Shown: positions 1 through 6,430, numbered from the stretch's first letter. The stretch is 9,877 nt of DNA from an uncultured Lachnospiraceae bacterium (GCA_905193085.1 CAJJNI010000081.1:1-9877), one strand, 5' to 3'. A program made the numbers and translations. The notes: generated from the sequence alone by a model not told the origin.

Positions 1-1
1 A

Positions 2-166
2 CCAGTTTACAGTTACTTTACTGTCATCACCGGCCAACTCCTGATAAGTTTTAACTTCCGTTTCAGTGTCCGAATTATTATTGCTTTCATTTTCTTTTTT
101 ACAGCCTGATGCCATTACCACAAACAACATAACCGTAAGCATAAAAGAAACTATTCTTTTTTTCAT
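2..166 (-). CDS. Lipoprotein, N-terminal part (runs off the left edge)
   Basis: The first 55 codons of a minus-strand gene are visible; the rest lies outside the window. The product begins MKKRIVSFMLTV, followed by a hydrophobic stretch and a lipobox-like ASGC with the lipidated Cys at residue 22. A polar Asn/Glu/Thr-rich linker follows (about residues 23-40), as is usual after the anchor of a Gram-positive lipoprotein. The start at 166 is supported by AAGGAG (174-179) with 7 bases of spacing; another ATG at 170 is out of frame with this protein. Too little of the mature domain is present to assign a function. A substrate-binding protein or a small surface lipoprotein are both possible. It follows the LamG protein gene, with a terminator in between, so it may belong to a separate transcript. 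Confidence 0.8.
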   Translation of the reverse strand, partial: MKKRIVSFMLTVMLFVVMASGCKKENESNNNSDTETEVKTYQELAGDDSKVTVNW

Positions 167-187
167 TCATTAACTCCTTAACCTAAA

Positions 188-217
188 AACAGGACTCCCG
201 TATACAGGAGTCCTGTT
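188..217 (-). terminator. Rho-independent terminator after the LamG protein gene
   Basis: A perfect 11-bp inverted repeat (AACAGGACTCC at 188-198 and GGAGTCCTGTT at 207-217) encloses an 8-base loop. Read on the minus strand the hairpin is followed by TTTTTAGGTT, a usable U-tract. It begins 21 bases after the stop codon of the LamG gene. Confidence 0.85.
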
Positions 218-220
218 AAA

Positions 221-249
221 ATTATTTATAACCGTTGATTAAGCCTCAA
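221..249 (-). promoter_or_regulatory. Candidate promoter for the leftmost lipoprotein
   Basis: On the minus strand TTGAGG (244-249) and AATAAT (221-226) are separated by exactly 17 bases, matching the sigma-A consensus at 4/6 and 5/6. The predicted start near 214 lies inside the first arm of the terminator, so such a transcript could not form that hairpin. Motif inference only; AT-rich DNA gives chance matches. Confidence 0.35.
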
Positions 250-1879
250 CTTTTTTTCTTCTGATAACTAATACTGCACCACAAACAACTGCTGCAACAC
301 CAAATCCTGCAACTGCTGCTGATGAAGCTGCACCTGAATTAGGAAGGTTAGATGAAGCACCTGTACCTGCCTCTAATAATACAACTGCATATGTTGAAAA
401 ATGATTTGTCTTAGCTTTGATTACACCATTCTCAATTGTCTTATTTAACTTTGAAACTGTTCCATCATCATTGATTCTTACAACTTCTACTAAAGAAGCA
501 TCAAAACCGCTTGGAAGATTCATAGAAATAGTTGCAACTGTTTCAGGCTGTGTACCACCAAATGAAATGTTAGCACCAACAACATCTGCCACACGATATC
601 CTGAACGAAGTGTTACTCCGTTAAGTTTATCAACTAATGATGTATAAGCTGCATCACCACGATAAACACCAGCTACTGTTGGGTTAGCACCTTTCATACC
701 TGATACAGAAACTGAAGATACAAGAGCATCTGTTAAAGCTTTGTTAGCTGCCTGAGCTGCTGCTTCTTTAGCTGCTGCCTCTGCTGCTGCTTTAGCTGCT
801 GCCTCTTTAGCTGCCTGCTGCTTGGCATCTGATGATGTTGAATTTGTATTTGATGAACTGTTTCCTGAAGAAGAACCTGTAGCAGCAATTTCACCACTCT
901 GAGCTGATGTATAAAGAGCACTTGCATCCGCTGCTGAAATAGCTGTATCAAAGAACATCAAATCATCAATACATACACCTGCAACTGTAGGACTGAATCC
1001 TGTGTAACCTACATATGCTTTAGTTCCTGATTCTGCAACGATATCTGTGAACTTAGGCTGTCCTACATTACCTTCGGCACCACCGTTAACTTCACCATCA
1101 TTCCATCTCTTATTCTTAATACCGTGACCGTCTGTACCGCCACCTGATATTTCTTTACCATCAACATAAACTGACGCATATGAGTTTGTCTGTGAAACTA
1201 CAACGAATACCCATTTATTAACCTTATCAAGTAATGCGCCTTCTTCGTCCATGAAGTTATATGTGTTATGATGTAAACCTGCAAAATAAACCATTGGTAA
1301 TTCATTAACTGCAACAGGGTCTACATAAGCACATGAAATACCGTATGAAAACTGACCATGACCATCTGCAAGACTGTCTTTTTTGTTATCACCCTTTGAC
1401 TGTGCAACAAGCTTATCAGGATGAGGAATTGTCTTCTGTTCACTGATAAATCCGACAATACCTGAACCCTTAGAAGCTGCTTCTTCTGAAGGAATCTTTA
1501 ACCAGTAAGCAATTGTTACACCTGAAAGGCTCTTTCCTGCAAATGGGTTAGGGAAACTTAAACTACTTGGTGTACCTGGTGAAAGCTTAGTATCATATTC
1601 ACCCAATGAAGAATCATCTTTCATCTGTAAAAGCTGAGATGTCTCACCAGCTGCAAACTGAAGAACCTTACCTCTCTCTGCATCATCAACAACTGTAGGA
1701 GCAGTTGAACCTGCAATACCACTTGAAGACATTCCTGTACCATTTTCGAAATCGTACTTAACAATAGGAGAAGGTGCTGCTTCTGCTTTTGTTACCGGTA
1801 CGATAGATGGTACTGCTGCTGTTACTGCAAGTAATGCTGAAAGAGTAACTGCAGACATTGCTTTAATAATCTTTTTCAT
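239..1879 (-). CDS. Secreted LamG-domain surface protein with LPNSG cell-wall sorting signal
   Basis: A 546-residue precursor for a cell-wall-anchored surface protein. A Sec signal peptide (Lys-rich start, hydrophobic to about residue 30) ends near AEA at 32-34. Residues about 38-325 look like a LamG/concanavalin A-like beta-sandwich: VKYDFENGTG at the start, AYWLKIP, WVFVVVSQ, VYVDGKEI, then DDLMFFDTAIS and ALYTSA at the end, the usual closing strand and helix. Residues 333-350 are Ser/Asn/Thr-rich and 351-384 an Ala/Glu/Lys helix. A second beta domain (385-504) ends with HFSTYAVV, a motif common at the C-end of Clostridia surface proteins. The sorting signal is LPNSG (512-516), a hydrophobic segment and RRKK. 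AAAAGGAG (1890-1897) precedes the start. The ligand is unknown; sugar or glycan binding is a guess from the fold. The adjacent upstream sortase is the likely anchoring enzyme. Confidence 0.85.
   Translation of the reverse strand: MKKIIKAMSAVTLSALLAVTAAVPSIVPVTKAEAAPSPIVKYDFENGTGMSSSGIAGSTAPTVVDDAERGKVLQFAAGETSQLLQMKDDSSLGEYDTKLSPGTPSSLSFPNPFAGKSLSGVTIAYWLKIPSEEAASKGSGIVGFISEQKTIPHPDKLVAQSKGDNKKDSLADGHGQFSYGISCAYVDPVAVNELPMVYFAGLHHNTYNFMDEEGALLDKVNKWVFVVVSQTNSYASVYVDGKEISGGGTDGHGIKNKRWNDGEVNGGAEGNVGQPKFTDIVAESGTKAYVGYTGFSPTVAGVCIDDLMFFDTAISAADASALYTSAQSGEIAATGSSSGNSSSNTNSTSSDAKQQAAKEAAAKAAAEAAAKEAAAQAANKALTDALVSSVSVSGMKGANPTVAGVYRGDAAYTSLVDKLNGVTLRSGYRVADVVGANISFGGTQPETVATISMNLPSGFDASLVEVVRINDDGTVSKLNKTIENGVIKAKTNHFSTYAVVLLEAGTGASSNLPNSGAASSAAVAGFGVAAVVCGAVLVIRRKKVEA
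332..346 (-). other. LPNSG sorting motif
   Basis: These codons read Leu-Pro-Asn-Ser-Gly (residues 512-516). They are followed by about 23 Ala/Val-rich hydrophobic residues and the charged tail RRKKVEA, the three-part layout of a sortase signal. Ser replaces the usual Thr of LPXTG. Confidence 0.75.
728..829 (-). repeat. Ala-rich repeat encoding a helical stalk
   Basis: The codons for residues 351-384 of the LamG protein are almost all Ala, Lys, Glu and Gln in the pattern AAAKEAAA / AAAEAAAK. At DNA level TTTAGCTGCTGCCTCT occurs at 767-782 and again at 791-806, a 24-base (8-codon) period, so the segment probably grew by tandem duplication. It likely forms a stiff single helix between two domains. 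Confidence 0.7.
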
Positions 1880-1948
1880 CTTTACCGAACTCCTTTTAAT
1901 TTTTGATTAAATTATTTGAGTGAATAGCATCACATCATTATCAAAACA

Positions 1949-1977
1949 ATTTTAACATGAACTTGCAATCTATGCAA
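1949..1977 (-). promoter_or_regulatory. Promoter of the LamG surface protein gene (extended -10)
   Basis: On the minus strand TTGCAT (1972-1977), 17 bases, then TAAAAT (1949-1954) preceded by TGT gives an extended -10 (TGnTAAAAT, 5/6 in the hexamer). A/T tracts upstream (1981-1996 and a 9-base run at 2002-2010) resemble an UP element. The predicted start near 1942 leaves a leader of about 62 bases. The weak -35 is compensated by the TG motif. Confidence 0.55.
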
Positions 1978-1979
1978 GT
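1961..1979. promoter_or_regulatory. Perfect dyad over the -35, possible operator
   Basis: ACTTGCA (1961-1967), 5 bases, TGCAAGT (1973-1979): a perfect 7-bp inverted repeat. It covers the -35 hexamer and part of the spacer of the LamG gene promoter, where a dimeric regulator could act. No known operator consensus is recognised. Confidence 0.4.
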
Positions 1980-2016
1980 AAATTTTTCATATTTTGTTTA
2001 ATTTTTTTTTACAATA

Positions 2017-2046
2017 TTTATCTGATGATTTTTACCATCAGATAAA
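2017..2046 (-). other. Hairpin between the sortase and LamG genes, without a U-tract
   Basis: TTTATCTGATG (2017-2027) and CATCAGATAAA (2036-2046) form a perfect 11-bp stem with an 8-base loop, 9 bases after the sortase stop codon. On the transcribed minus strand it is followed by an A-rich run, not by U residues, so it is not a standard intrinsic terminator. It may be a 3'-end stabiliser, a processing site or a weak pause. Confidence 0.6.
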
Positions 2047-2055
2047 CCTGTTAAG

Positions 2056-2760
2056 TTAAAACTCTATGGCTGAAACTATGATGCGCTGTTCCTGACTAGA
2101 ATCAACACATGTAATCAGCGTAAGTGTTGACTGTTCATTAAGTTCATCAACAACTGACCAGTCCGTTCTCTGGACAGTCTTTTTGTCATAAACAGAATAA
2201 TTATGAATATTTCCAGACTTATCAATTATCTGTATAATGTCTTCTTTTTCAAGTTTATCAATATTCAAGAAAAATTCACCATAATATCCGCCATGATGTG
2301 CTGAGAGAACGCAGTTTCCTTTCTGGCCTATTGAAGCTGATGATGACATATGCCCCACAGCATGTTTTAAAACTTCATCATCATCGCCTTCCTGTATTGC
2401 AAGTTCAACACCAATCTTATCAATGATTACAACACCAATACAGTTACCATCTGCAAGAAGAGCTTCTCTTCTCTGTCTTGCCTCTTCTTCCGGGTCTGCT
2501 GTTGCCGCACTCTCTGTTGTCTCTGCTGCACTTTCTGTTGTCTCCAACGCCGGACCTGTTGTATTTTGCGGTTCCTCTGTAACATTTACATTCTGCTTTA
2601 TTGCATCTACCGCAGCCTTATTTCTTTTTTTGTTGAAATATGGAACAAGTATAACAGATAAAATTACAGCTATGCCGGCTATTATAAGCACTATACCAGT
2701 TACTGTCCTTATTTTATCTTTAACTGGAAGTGATTTAATTTTTTTTAATCTTTCAAGCAT
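2056..2760 (-). CDS. Membrane-anchored sortase transpeptidase (class D-like)
   Basis: A 234-residue sortase: a cysteine transpeptidase that cuts sorting signals and joins the protein to the cell wall outside the membrane. A short cytoplasmic Lys-rich N-end and one membrane segment (about 19-41) precede a Glu/Thr/Ala-rich linker with TTESAA twice (74-85), then the sortase barrel (about 105-234). The catalytic set is complete: His155 in VLSAHHGG, Cys218 in TLITC, Arg226 in EQRIIVSA. IGVELAIQEG and the GQKGNCVLSAHH stretch fit classes D/E/A; I place it nearest D from memory, without an alignment. GGGAG (2771-2775) is 10 bases before the ATG. The 76-residue protein gene ends 26 bases upstream, so the two are probably co-transcribed. 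Its likely substrate is the LPNSG protein encoded next. Confidence 0.9.
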   Translation of the reverse strand: MLERLKKIKSLPVKDKIRTVTGIVLIIAGIAVILSVILVPYFNKKRNKAAVDAIKQNVNVTEEPQNTTGPALETTESAAETTESAATADPEEEARQRREALLADGNCIGVVIIDKIGVELAIQEGDDDEVLKHAVGHMSSSASIGQKGNCVLSAHHGGYYGEFFLNIDKLEKEDIIQIIDKSGNIHNYSVYDKKTVQRTDWSVVDELNEQSTLTLITCVDSSQEQRIIVSAIEF

Positions 2761-2786
2761 ATTTTCCAGGCTCCCAAATTACACTA

Positions 2787-3017
2787 TCATTCATCAAATT
2801 CAACTATCACATAAAATCCTCTGTCATTTTCTTCTATCTTCTTTACAATGCCGGTTTTAGATTTTATACGGTTAGCTTCATAAAAACAGCCACTCATTGC
2901 AACAGCCGGTTCAATTATATAATGATAATTCACACTTGAACTTCTCTCTAATATTTCTACGGTATCTCCTTCTTTGACAAGACCTTCCCGTTCCATTTTA
3001 AATGTTTCTTCACGCAT
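2787..3017 (-). CDS. Small soluble protein of unknown function (76 aa)
   Basis: I do not recognise this family. The start chosen is the ATG at 3017, because GGAGG at 3026-3030 sits 8 bases before it; an in-frame ATG at 3056 would add 13 residues but has no binding site. The product is charged, has no signal peptide or membrane segment, and its pattern (EGDTVEILER near residues 16-25, then SKTGIVKKIEEN and YVIVEFDE at the end) suggests a small beta barrel of SH3-like type: a short turn, then a glycine-containing strand pair. One Cys is present (CFYEAN region). It lies between lysC and the sortase gene, 26 bases before the latter, so it probably shares the sortase transcript. Function cannot be assigned. 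Confidence 0.75.
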   Translation of the reverse strand: MREETFKMEREGLVKEGDTVEILERSSSVNYHYIIEPAVAMSGCFYEANRIKSKTGIVKKIEENDRGFYVIVEFDE

Positions 3018-3025
3018 ATACAATT

Positions 3026-3030
3026 CCTCC
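3026..3030 (-). promoter_or_regulatory. Ribosome binding site fixing the start of the 76-aa gene
   Basis: GGAGG on the minus strand, 8 bases before the ATG at 3017. It lies downstream of the alternative ATG at 3056, which argues against that longer start. Confidence 0.8.
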
Positions 3031-3064
3031 AGTCTGACAAAAATTGTAATCCGCATATATAATC

Positions 3065-3086
3065 ACAGTAATATAGCAGCCAAACG
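3065..3086 (-). promoter_or_regulatory. Weak promoter-like sequence before the 76-aa gene and sortase
   Basis: The lysC/76-aa gap contains, on the minus strand, TTGGCT followed about 16 bases later by TATATA (each 4/6 to consensus). An 8-bp inverted repeat (3083-3090 with 3108-3115, 17-base loop) lies just before it and could be a weak lysC terminator. Both calls are tentative and bounds approximate. Confidence 0.25.
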
Positions 3087-3126
3087 GATTATTAAGCACA
3101 TATTAAAAATCCGTTCTTCTGTCTTA

Positions 3127-4449
3127 TTAAATCTGTGAAGTTACAAATATGTCGTAGATTGCTTTAATTGCAGTCTTAAAGTCTCCATTTTCAACACCGA
3201 TAATAATATTTAACTCACTTGAACCCTGGTCAATCATTTTAATATTTACATTCGCATGTGCCAGTGCCGCAAAAATTCTTCCTGCTGTACCTCTTGTTGA
3301 TTTCATGCCTCTTCCTACAACTGCAATAAGAGCAAGGTTTGTGTGAAGCTCTATTGAATCTGCAAGTGTCTCTTTCTGTAAATCTGCAAGTATCTGCTGT
3401 TCTTTACCTTCAAATTCTTTCTGGTTTACCAGTATTGACATTGTATCGATTCCTGAAGGCATATGCTCAAATGAAACACCATATTTTTCAAACACACCAA
3501 GTGCTTTTCTGCCGAATCCAATTTCTGAATTCATCATGTCTTTTTCAATATTTACAGCTACAAAGCCCTGTACACCTGCAATACCTGTAATTGTATATTC
3601 AGGAGTATGGCATGTATTTGCAACTATCATTGTGCCCGGAGCCTCAGGATCATTAGTATTTCTTATGTTAATCGGAATTCCTGCCTGTCTTACAGGGAAT
3701 ATTGCATCTTCATGAAGAACTGATGCACCCATGTATGCTAATTCACGTAATTCTTTATATGTTATCATTGTGATTACTTTAGGATTGCGGATAATTCTAG
3801 GATCTGCAACAAGGAAGCCTGATACATCTGTCCAGTTTTCATAAAGATTTGCACCTACAGCTTTGGCAACAAGTGAACCTGTTATATCAGAACCGCCTCT
3901 TGAAAATGTCTTAACTTTCTTTCCGCCAATTGAACCGTAAAATCCCGGAACAACTGCATTTTTTAAATCTTTTAATCTTGCTGATAATGCTTTATTTGTC
4001 TCATCAGCAAGGAATACTCCATCTTCATCAAAGAAAATTACTTCTGCTGAATCTATAAATTCATAACCTAAATATGCGGCCATAACCATACCATTTAAAT
4101 ACTCACCACGTGATGCGGCATAGTCTTTTCCTGCATGATTCTTAAATTCTTTCTCAATCTTTACAAACTCTTCATCTAAACTTAATGTAAGGGAAAGTCC
4201 TTTGATAATTTCATTATATCTTGCTTTGATAGCCTTTAATGCCTCTGAAAAATCTTTTCCGTTCTCTGCTAATTCATAGCAGCCATATAACATATCTGTT
4301 ACTTTTGTGTCATCTGAAAATCTTTTTCCAGGTGCACTTGGAACTACAAATCTTCTTGCAGCATTTCCTTTGATAATTTTTCCTACTTTTTTAAACTGCT
4401 CAGCACTGGCAAGAGAACTTCCGCCAAACTTTACTACAATTTTTTCCAT
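3127..4449 (-). CDS. lysC: Aspartate kinase (monofunctional)
   Basis: Phosphorylates aspartate with ATP, the first step towards lysine/diaminopimelate, threonine and methionine; cytoplasmic. The 440-residue product is a full-length monofunctional enzyme. The N-terminal amino-acid-kinase domain (1-280) shows KFGGSS (7-12), the APGKR loop (39-43), SRGGSDITGS (183-192), TDVSGFLVADPR (207-218) and ASVLHEDAIFPV (242-253). Two ACT domains follow: about 286-360 with EKYGVSFEHMPSGIDTMS, and about 370-440 with AHANVNIKMIDQGSSELN, the ACT pattern linked to feedback control in this family. The ATG at 4449 has GAAGGT (4461-4466) 11 bases upstream. It diverges from rqcH. No lysine riboswitch fits in the leader of about 37 bases, so control is probably allosteric through the ACT domains. 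Which amino acid inhibits it cannot be read from sequence; lysC is the usual symbol. Confidence 0.93.
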   Translation of the reverse strand: MEKIVVKFGGSSLASAEQFKKVGKIIKGNAARRFVVPSAPGKRFSDDTKVTDMLYGCYELAENGKDFSEALKAIKARYNEIIKGLSLTLSLDEEFVKIEKEFKNHAGKDYAASRGEYLNGMVMAAYLGYEFIDSAEVIFFDEDGVFLADETNKALSARLKDLKNAVVPGFYGSIGGKKVKTFSRGGSDITGSLVAKAVGANLYENWTDVSGFLVADPRIIRNPKVITMITYKELRELAYMGASVLHEDAIFPVRQAGIPINIRNTNDPEAPGTMIVANTCHTPEYTITGIAGVQGFVAVNIEKDMMNSEIGFGRKALGVFEKYGVSFEHMPSGIDTMSILVNQKEFEGKEQQILADLQKETLADSIELHTNLALIAVVGRGMKSTRGTAGRIFAALAHANVNIKMIDQGSSELNIIIGVENGDFKTAIKAIYDIFVTSQI

Positions 4450-4492
4450 GAAATATACCTACCTTCAAATTTTTTCGAAATTACACTATTCT

Positions 4493-4520
4493 AAGATACA
4501 ACATTTTGAGAAAATATCAA
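4493..4520 (-). promoter_or_regulatory. Candidate lysC promoter
   Basis: TTGATA (4515-4520, 5/6) and TATCTT (4493-4498, 4/6) on the minus strand are 16 bases apart. The predicted start near 4486 gives a leader of about 37 bases. Confidence 0.45.
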
Positions 4521-4538
4521 GTATTTTTTATAAATTTA

Positions 4539-4567
4539 TTGTATTTTTTAGTGTTGTATAGTATAGT
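4539..4567 (+). promoter_or_regulatory. Candidate rqcH promoter
   Basis: TTGTAT (4539-4544) and TATAGT (4562-4567, 5/6) are 17 bases apart in very AT-rich DNA. The predicted start is near 4574, giving a leader of about 29 bases. It faces away from the lysC promoter, the two -35 boxes being about 18 bases apart. Confidence 0.5.
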
Positions 4568-4590
4568 TTTTAGATAATATTTTAGTTTTG

Positions 4591-4596
4591 AAGGAG
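4591..4596 (+). promoter_or_regulatory. Ribosome binding site fixing the rqcH start
   Basis: AAGGAG, 6 bases before the ATG at 4603. A TTG at 4588 would start five codons earlier but lies upstream of this site, so it is not the start. Confidence 0.9.
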
Positions 4597-4602
4597 ATTG
4601 TT

Positions 4603-6342
4603 ATGGCTTTTGATGGAATTACAGTTGCCGCTTTAGTTAATGAATTAAACACTGTGTTAGATATGCCTGACACAAGAATTTATAAAATAGCACAACCCGA
4701 AAATGATGAACTTTTACTTACACTTAAAACTTCTAACGGTCAGAAAAGACTTCTTATATCTGCAAGTGCATCACTTCCTCTTATGTATCTGACCCCGCAG
4801 AATAAAACAAGTCCAATGACTGCCCCTAATTTCTGCATGTTACTGCGAAAACATATTCAGAATGGACGCATTATCTCTGTGACACAGCCTTCACTTGAGA
4901 GAATTATTGATTTTAAAATAGAACATTTAAACGAGCTTGGCGATTTATGTACAAAACATCTTATTGTCGAAATTATGGGAAAACACAGCAATATTATTTT
5001 CTGTGATGATAACATGGTTATTTTAGACAGCATTAAACATATTTCCGCACAGATTTCTTCTGTCAGGGAAGTTCTTCCGGGGAGAGAATATTTTATTCCC
5101 GATACTACGCACAAGAAAAATCCGCTGACAACAGACAAAACAACTTTTTATGAATGTATTTTCAGCCAGAATGTACCTGCCGGAAAAGCTTTGTATACTT
5201 CTTTTACCGGTATAAGTCCTCTTATTGCCGAAGATTTGGTATACAGAAGCAGAATTTCTTCTGAAATCTGTGCAAAAGATATTCCGGTGAATGAAAAAGA
5301 ACAGTTATTTATTGTATTTGAAGATATGATATCATCAATTAAAAACAATAAGTTTTCTCCAGTTATTATTTATAACAACAAAGAGCCTCTGGAATTTTCT
5401 GCACTTATGCTTGAAAGCTATTCGTCTTACACTATTAAGGAAAATGAAAGCATCTCCTATGTACTTGAAACATATTATGCAGACAAAAATATTTATACGA
5501 GAATACGCCAGAAATCTTCTGATTTAAGACGAATTGTAACTACAGCACTTGAACGCAACCGCAAGAAACTCTATATTCAGGAAAAACAGCTTAATGACAC
5601 TAAAAAGCGTGACAAATATAAGGTTTACGGTGAACTTATACACACTTACGGTTATGGTATTCCTGAGGGCAGTTCTTCATTTGAAGCACTCAATTATTAT
5701 ACAGATGAGATGATTACAATTCCTCTTGACAAAGATATTACGCCTGCACAGAATGCAAAGAAATATTTTGAAAGATACAATAAATTAAAGAGAACTTTTG
5801 AGTCTGTAACAGAGCAGCTTGAAATAACAAAAAATGAAATTAATCATCTTGAAAGTATTTCAATTTCACTTGATATTGCACTCAGTGAAGATGACCTTAT
5901 GCAGATTCGCCAGGAACTTGCCGACTATAATTACATCAAAAAGCAGAAATCTTCAAAGAAGCAGAAACTGACAAGCAAACCTTTTCATTATGTTTCAAGT
6001 GACGGTTATGATATATATGTCGGTAAAAATAATTATCAGAATGAAGAACTTACATTCCAGTTTGCAAATGGCGGTGACTGGTGGTTTCATGCAAAAAACA
6101 TTCCGGGCTCACATGTAATTGTAAAATCGAATGGAAATGAACTTCCCGACAAAGTCTTTGAGGAGGCTGGAAAACTTGCCGCATACTACTCTAAGGCACG
6201 GGGAAATGATAAGGTTGAAATTGACTATACTCTTAAGAAAAACGTCAAAAAACCTAACGGTTCAGCACCGGGATTCGTAGTCTACTACACTAACTATTCT
6301 CTTGTTATTGACTCTGATATATCAGACATAAAACAGGTTTAA
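4603..6342 (+). CDS. rqcH: NFACT-family ribosome quality control protein RqcH (FbpA/Rqc2-like)
   Basis: A 579-residue NFACT protein. Bacterial members bind the 50S subunit blocked with peptidyl-tRNA and recruit tRNA-Ala to add a C-terminal alanine tail that marks the stalled chain for proteolysis; older annotations call them fibronectin-binding proteins. The NFACT-N domain opens MAFDGITVAALVNEL and contains IYKIAQPENDELLLTL and the LERIIDF segment (98-104). The middle has helix-hairpin-helix-like material and a long coiled coil (about 295-345 and 385-420). The C-terminal NFACT-R domain has YVGKNNYQNEELTF (472-485), DWWFHAKNIPGSHVIV (492-507) and a basic end with KKNVKKPNG. Length is normal for the family. 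It is the only plus-strand gene here, monocistronic, divergent from lysC and convergent with glyS. An Asp-Arg pair needed in Bacillus appears as Glu99-Arg100. Confidence 0.92.
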   Translation: MAFDGITVAALVNELNTVLDMPDTRIYKIAQPENDELLLTLKTSNGQKRLLISASASLPLMYLTPQNKTSPMTAPNFCMLLRKHIQNGRIISVTQPSLERIIDFKIEHLNELGDLCTKHLIVEIMGKHSNIIFCDDNMVILDSIKHISAQISSVREVLPGREYFIPDTTHKKNPLTTDKTTFYECIFSQNVPAGKALYTSFTGISPLIAEDLVYRSRISSEICAKDIPVNEKEQLFIVFEDMISSIKNNKFSPVIIYNNKEPLEFSALMLESYSSYTIKENESISYVLETYYADKNIYTRIRQKSSDLRRIVTTALERNRKKLYIQEKQLNDTKKRDKYKVYGELIHTYGYGIPEGSSSFEALNYYTDEMITIPLDKDITPAQNAKKYFERYNKLKRTFESVTEQLEITKNEINHLESISISLDIALSEDDLMQIRQELADYNYIKKQKSSKKQKLTSKPFHYVSSDGYDIYVGKNNYQNEELTFQFANGGDWWFHAKNIPGSHVIVKSNGNELPDKVFEEAGKLAAYYSKARGNDKVEIDYTLKKNVKKPNGSAPGFVVYYTNYSLVIDSDISDIKQV

Positions 6343-6370
6343 TTAAAACTTATTATATTATTATAGCAAA

Positions 6371-6430
6371 AAAGGGAGCAGTTTCCATGTCTGAAATCAT
6401 TTTAATCCAGGCATCAGAAATGCTCCCTTT
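6371..6430. terminator. Long imperfect hairpin terminator between rqcH and glyS
   Basis: AAAGGGAGCA (6371-6380) pairs perfectly with TGCTCCCTTT (6421-6430). Inside, TTTC/GAAA (6382-6385 with 6417-6420) and ATGTCTG/CAGGCAT (6387-6393 with 6408-6414, one G-U) extend the stem to 21 bp around a 14-base loop. Read from glyS (minus strand), the closing arm runs into TTTTTT, a good intrinsic terminator. Read from rqcH the T-run is only three bases, so termination that way is less certain. Confidence 0.75.

Noticed and set aside
417..647. Plus-strand open frames opposite the surface protein, sortase, lysC, glyS, lipoprotein and recO genes
   Set aside because: They are antisense to genes with clear domain matches, lack ribosome binding sites and show no recognisable protein motif.
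733..951. Gln-rich open frame within the LamG protein gene
   Set aside because: It is the shifted frame of the Ala-rich repeat (GCT codons read as CAG-like), has no ribosome binding site, and lies wholly inside a well-supported gene.
2001..2010. T9 run as the U-tract of a plus-strand terminator
   Set aside because: The run precedes the 2017-2046 hairpin in the plus direction, and no plus-strand gene leads into it.
4857..5348. Minus-strand open frames opposite rqcH
   Set aside because: They are antisense to NFACT-N coding sequence with no binding site or family resemblance.
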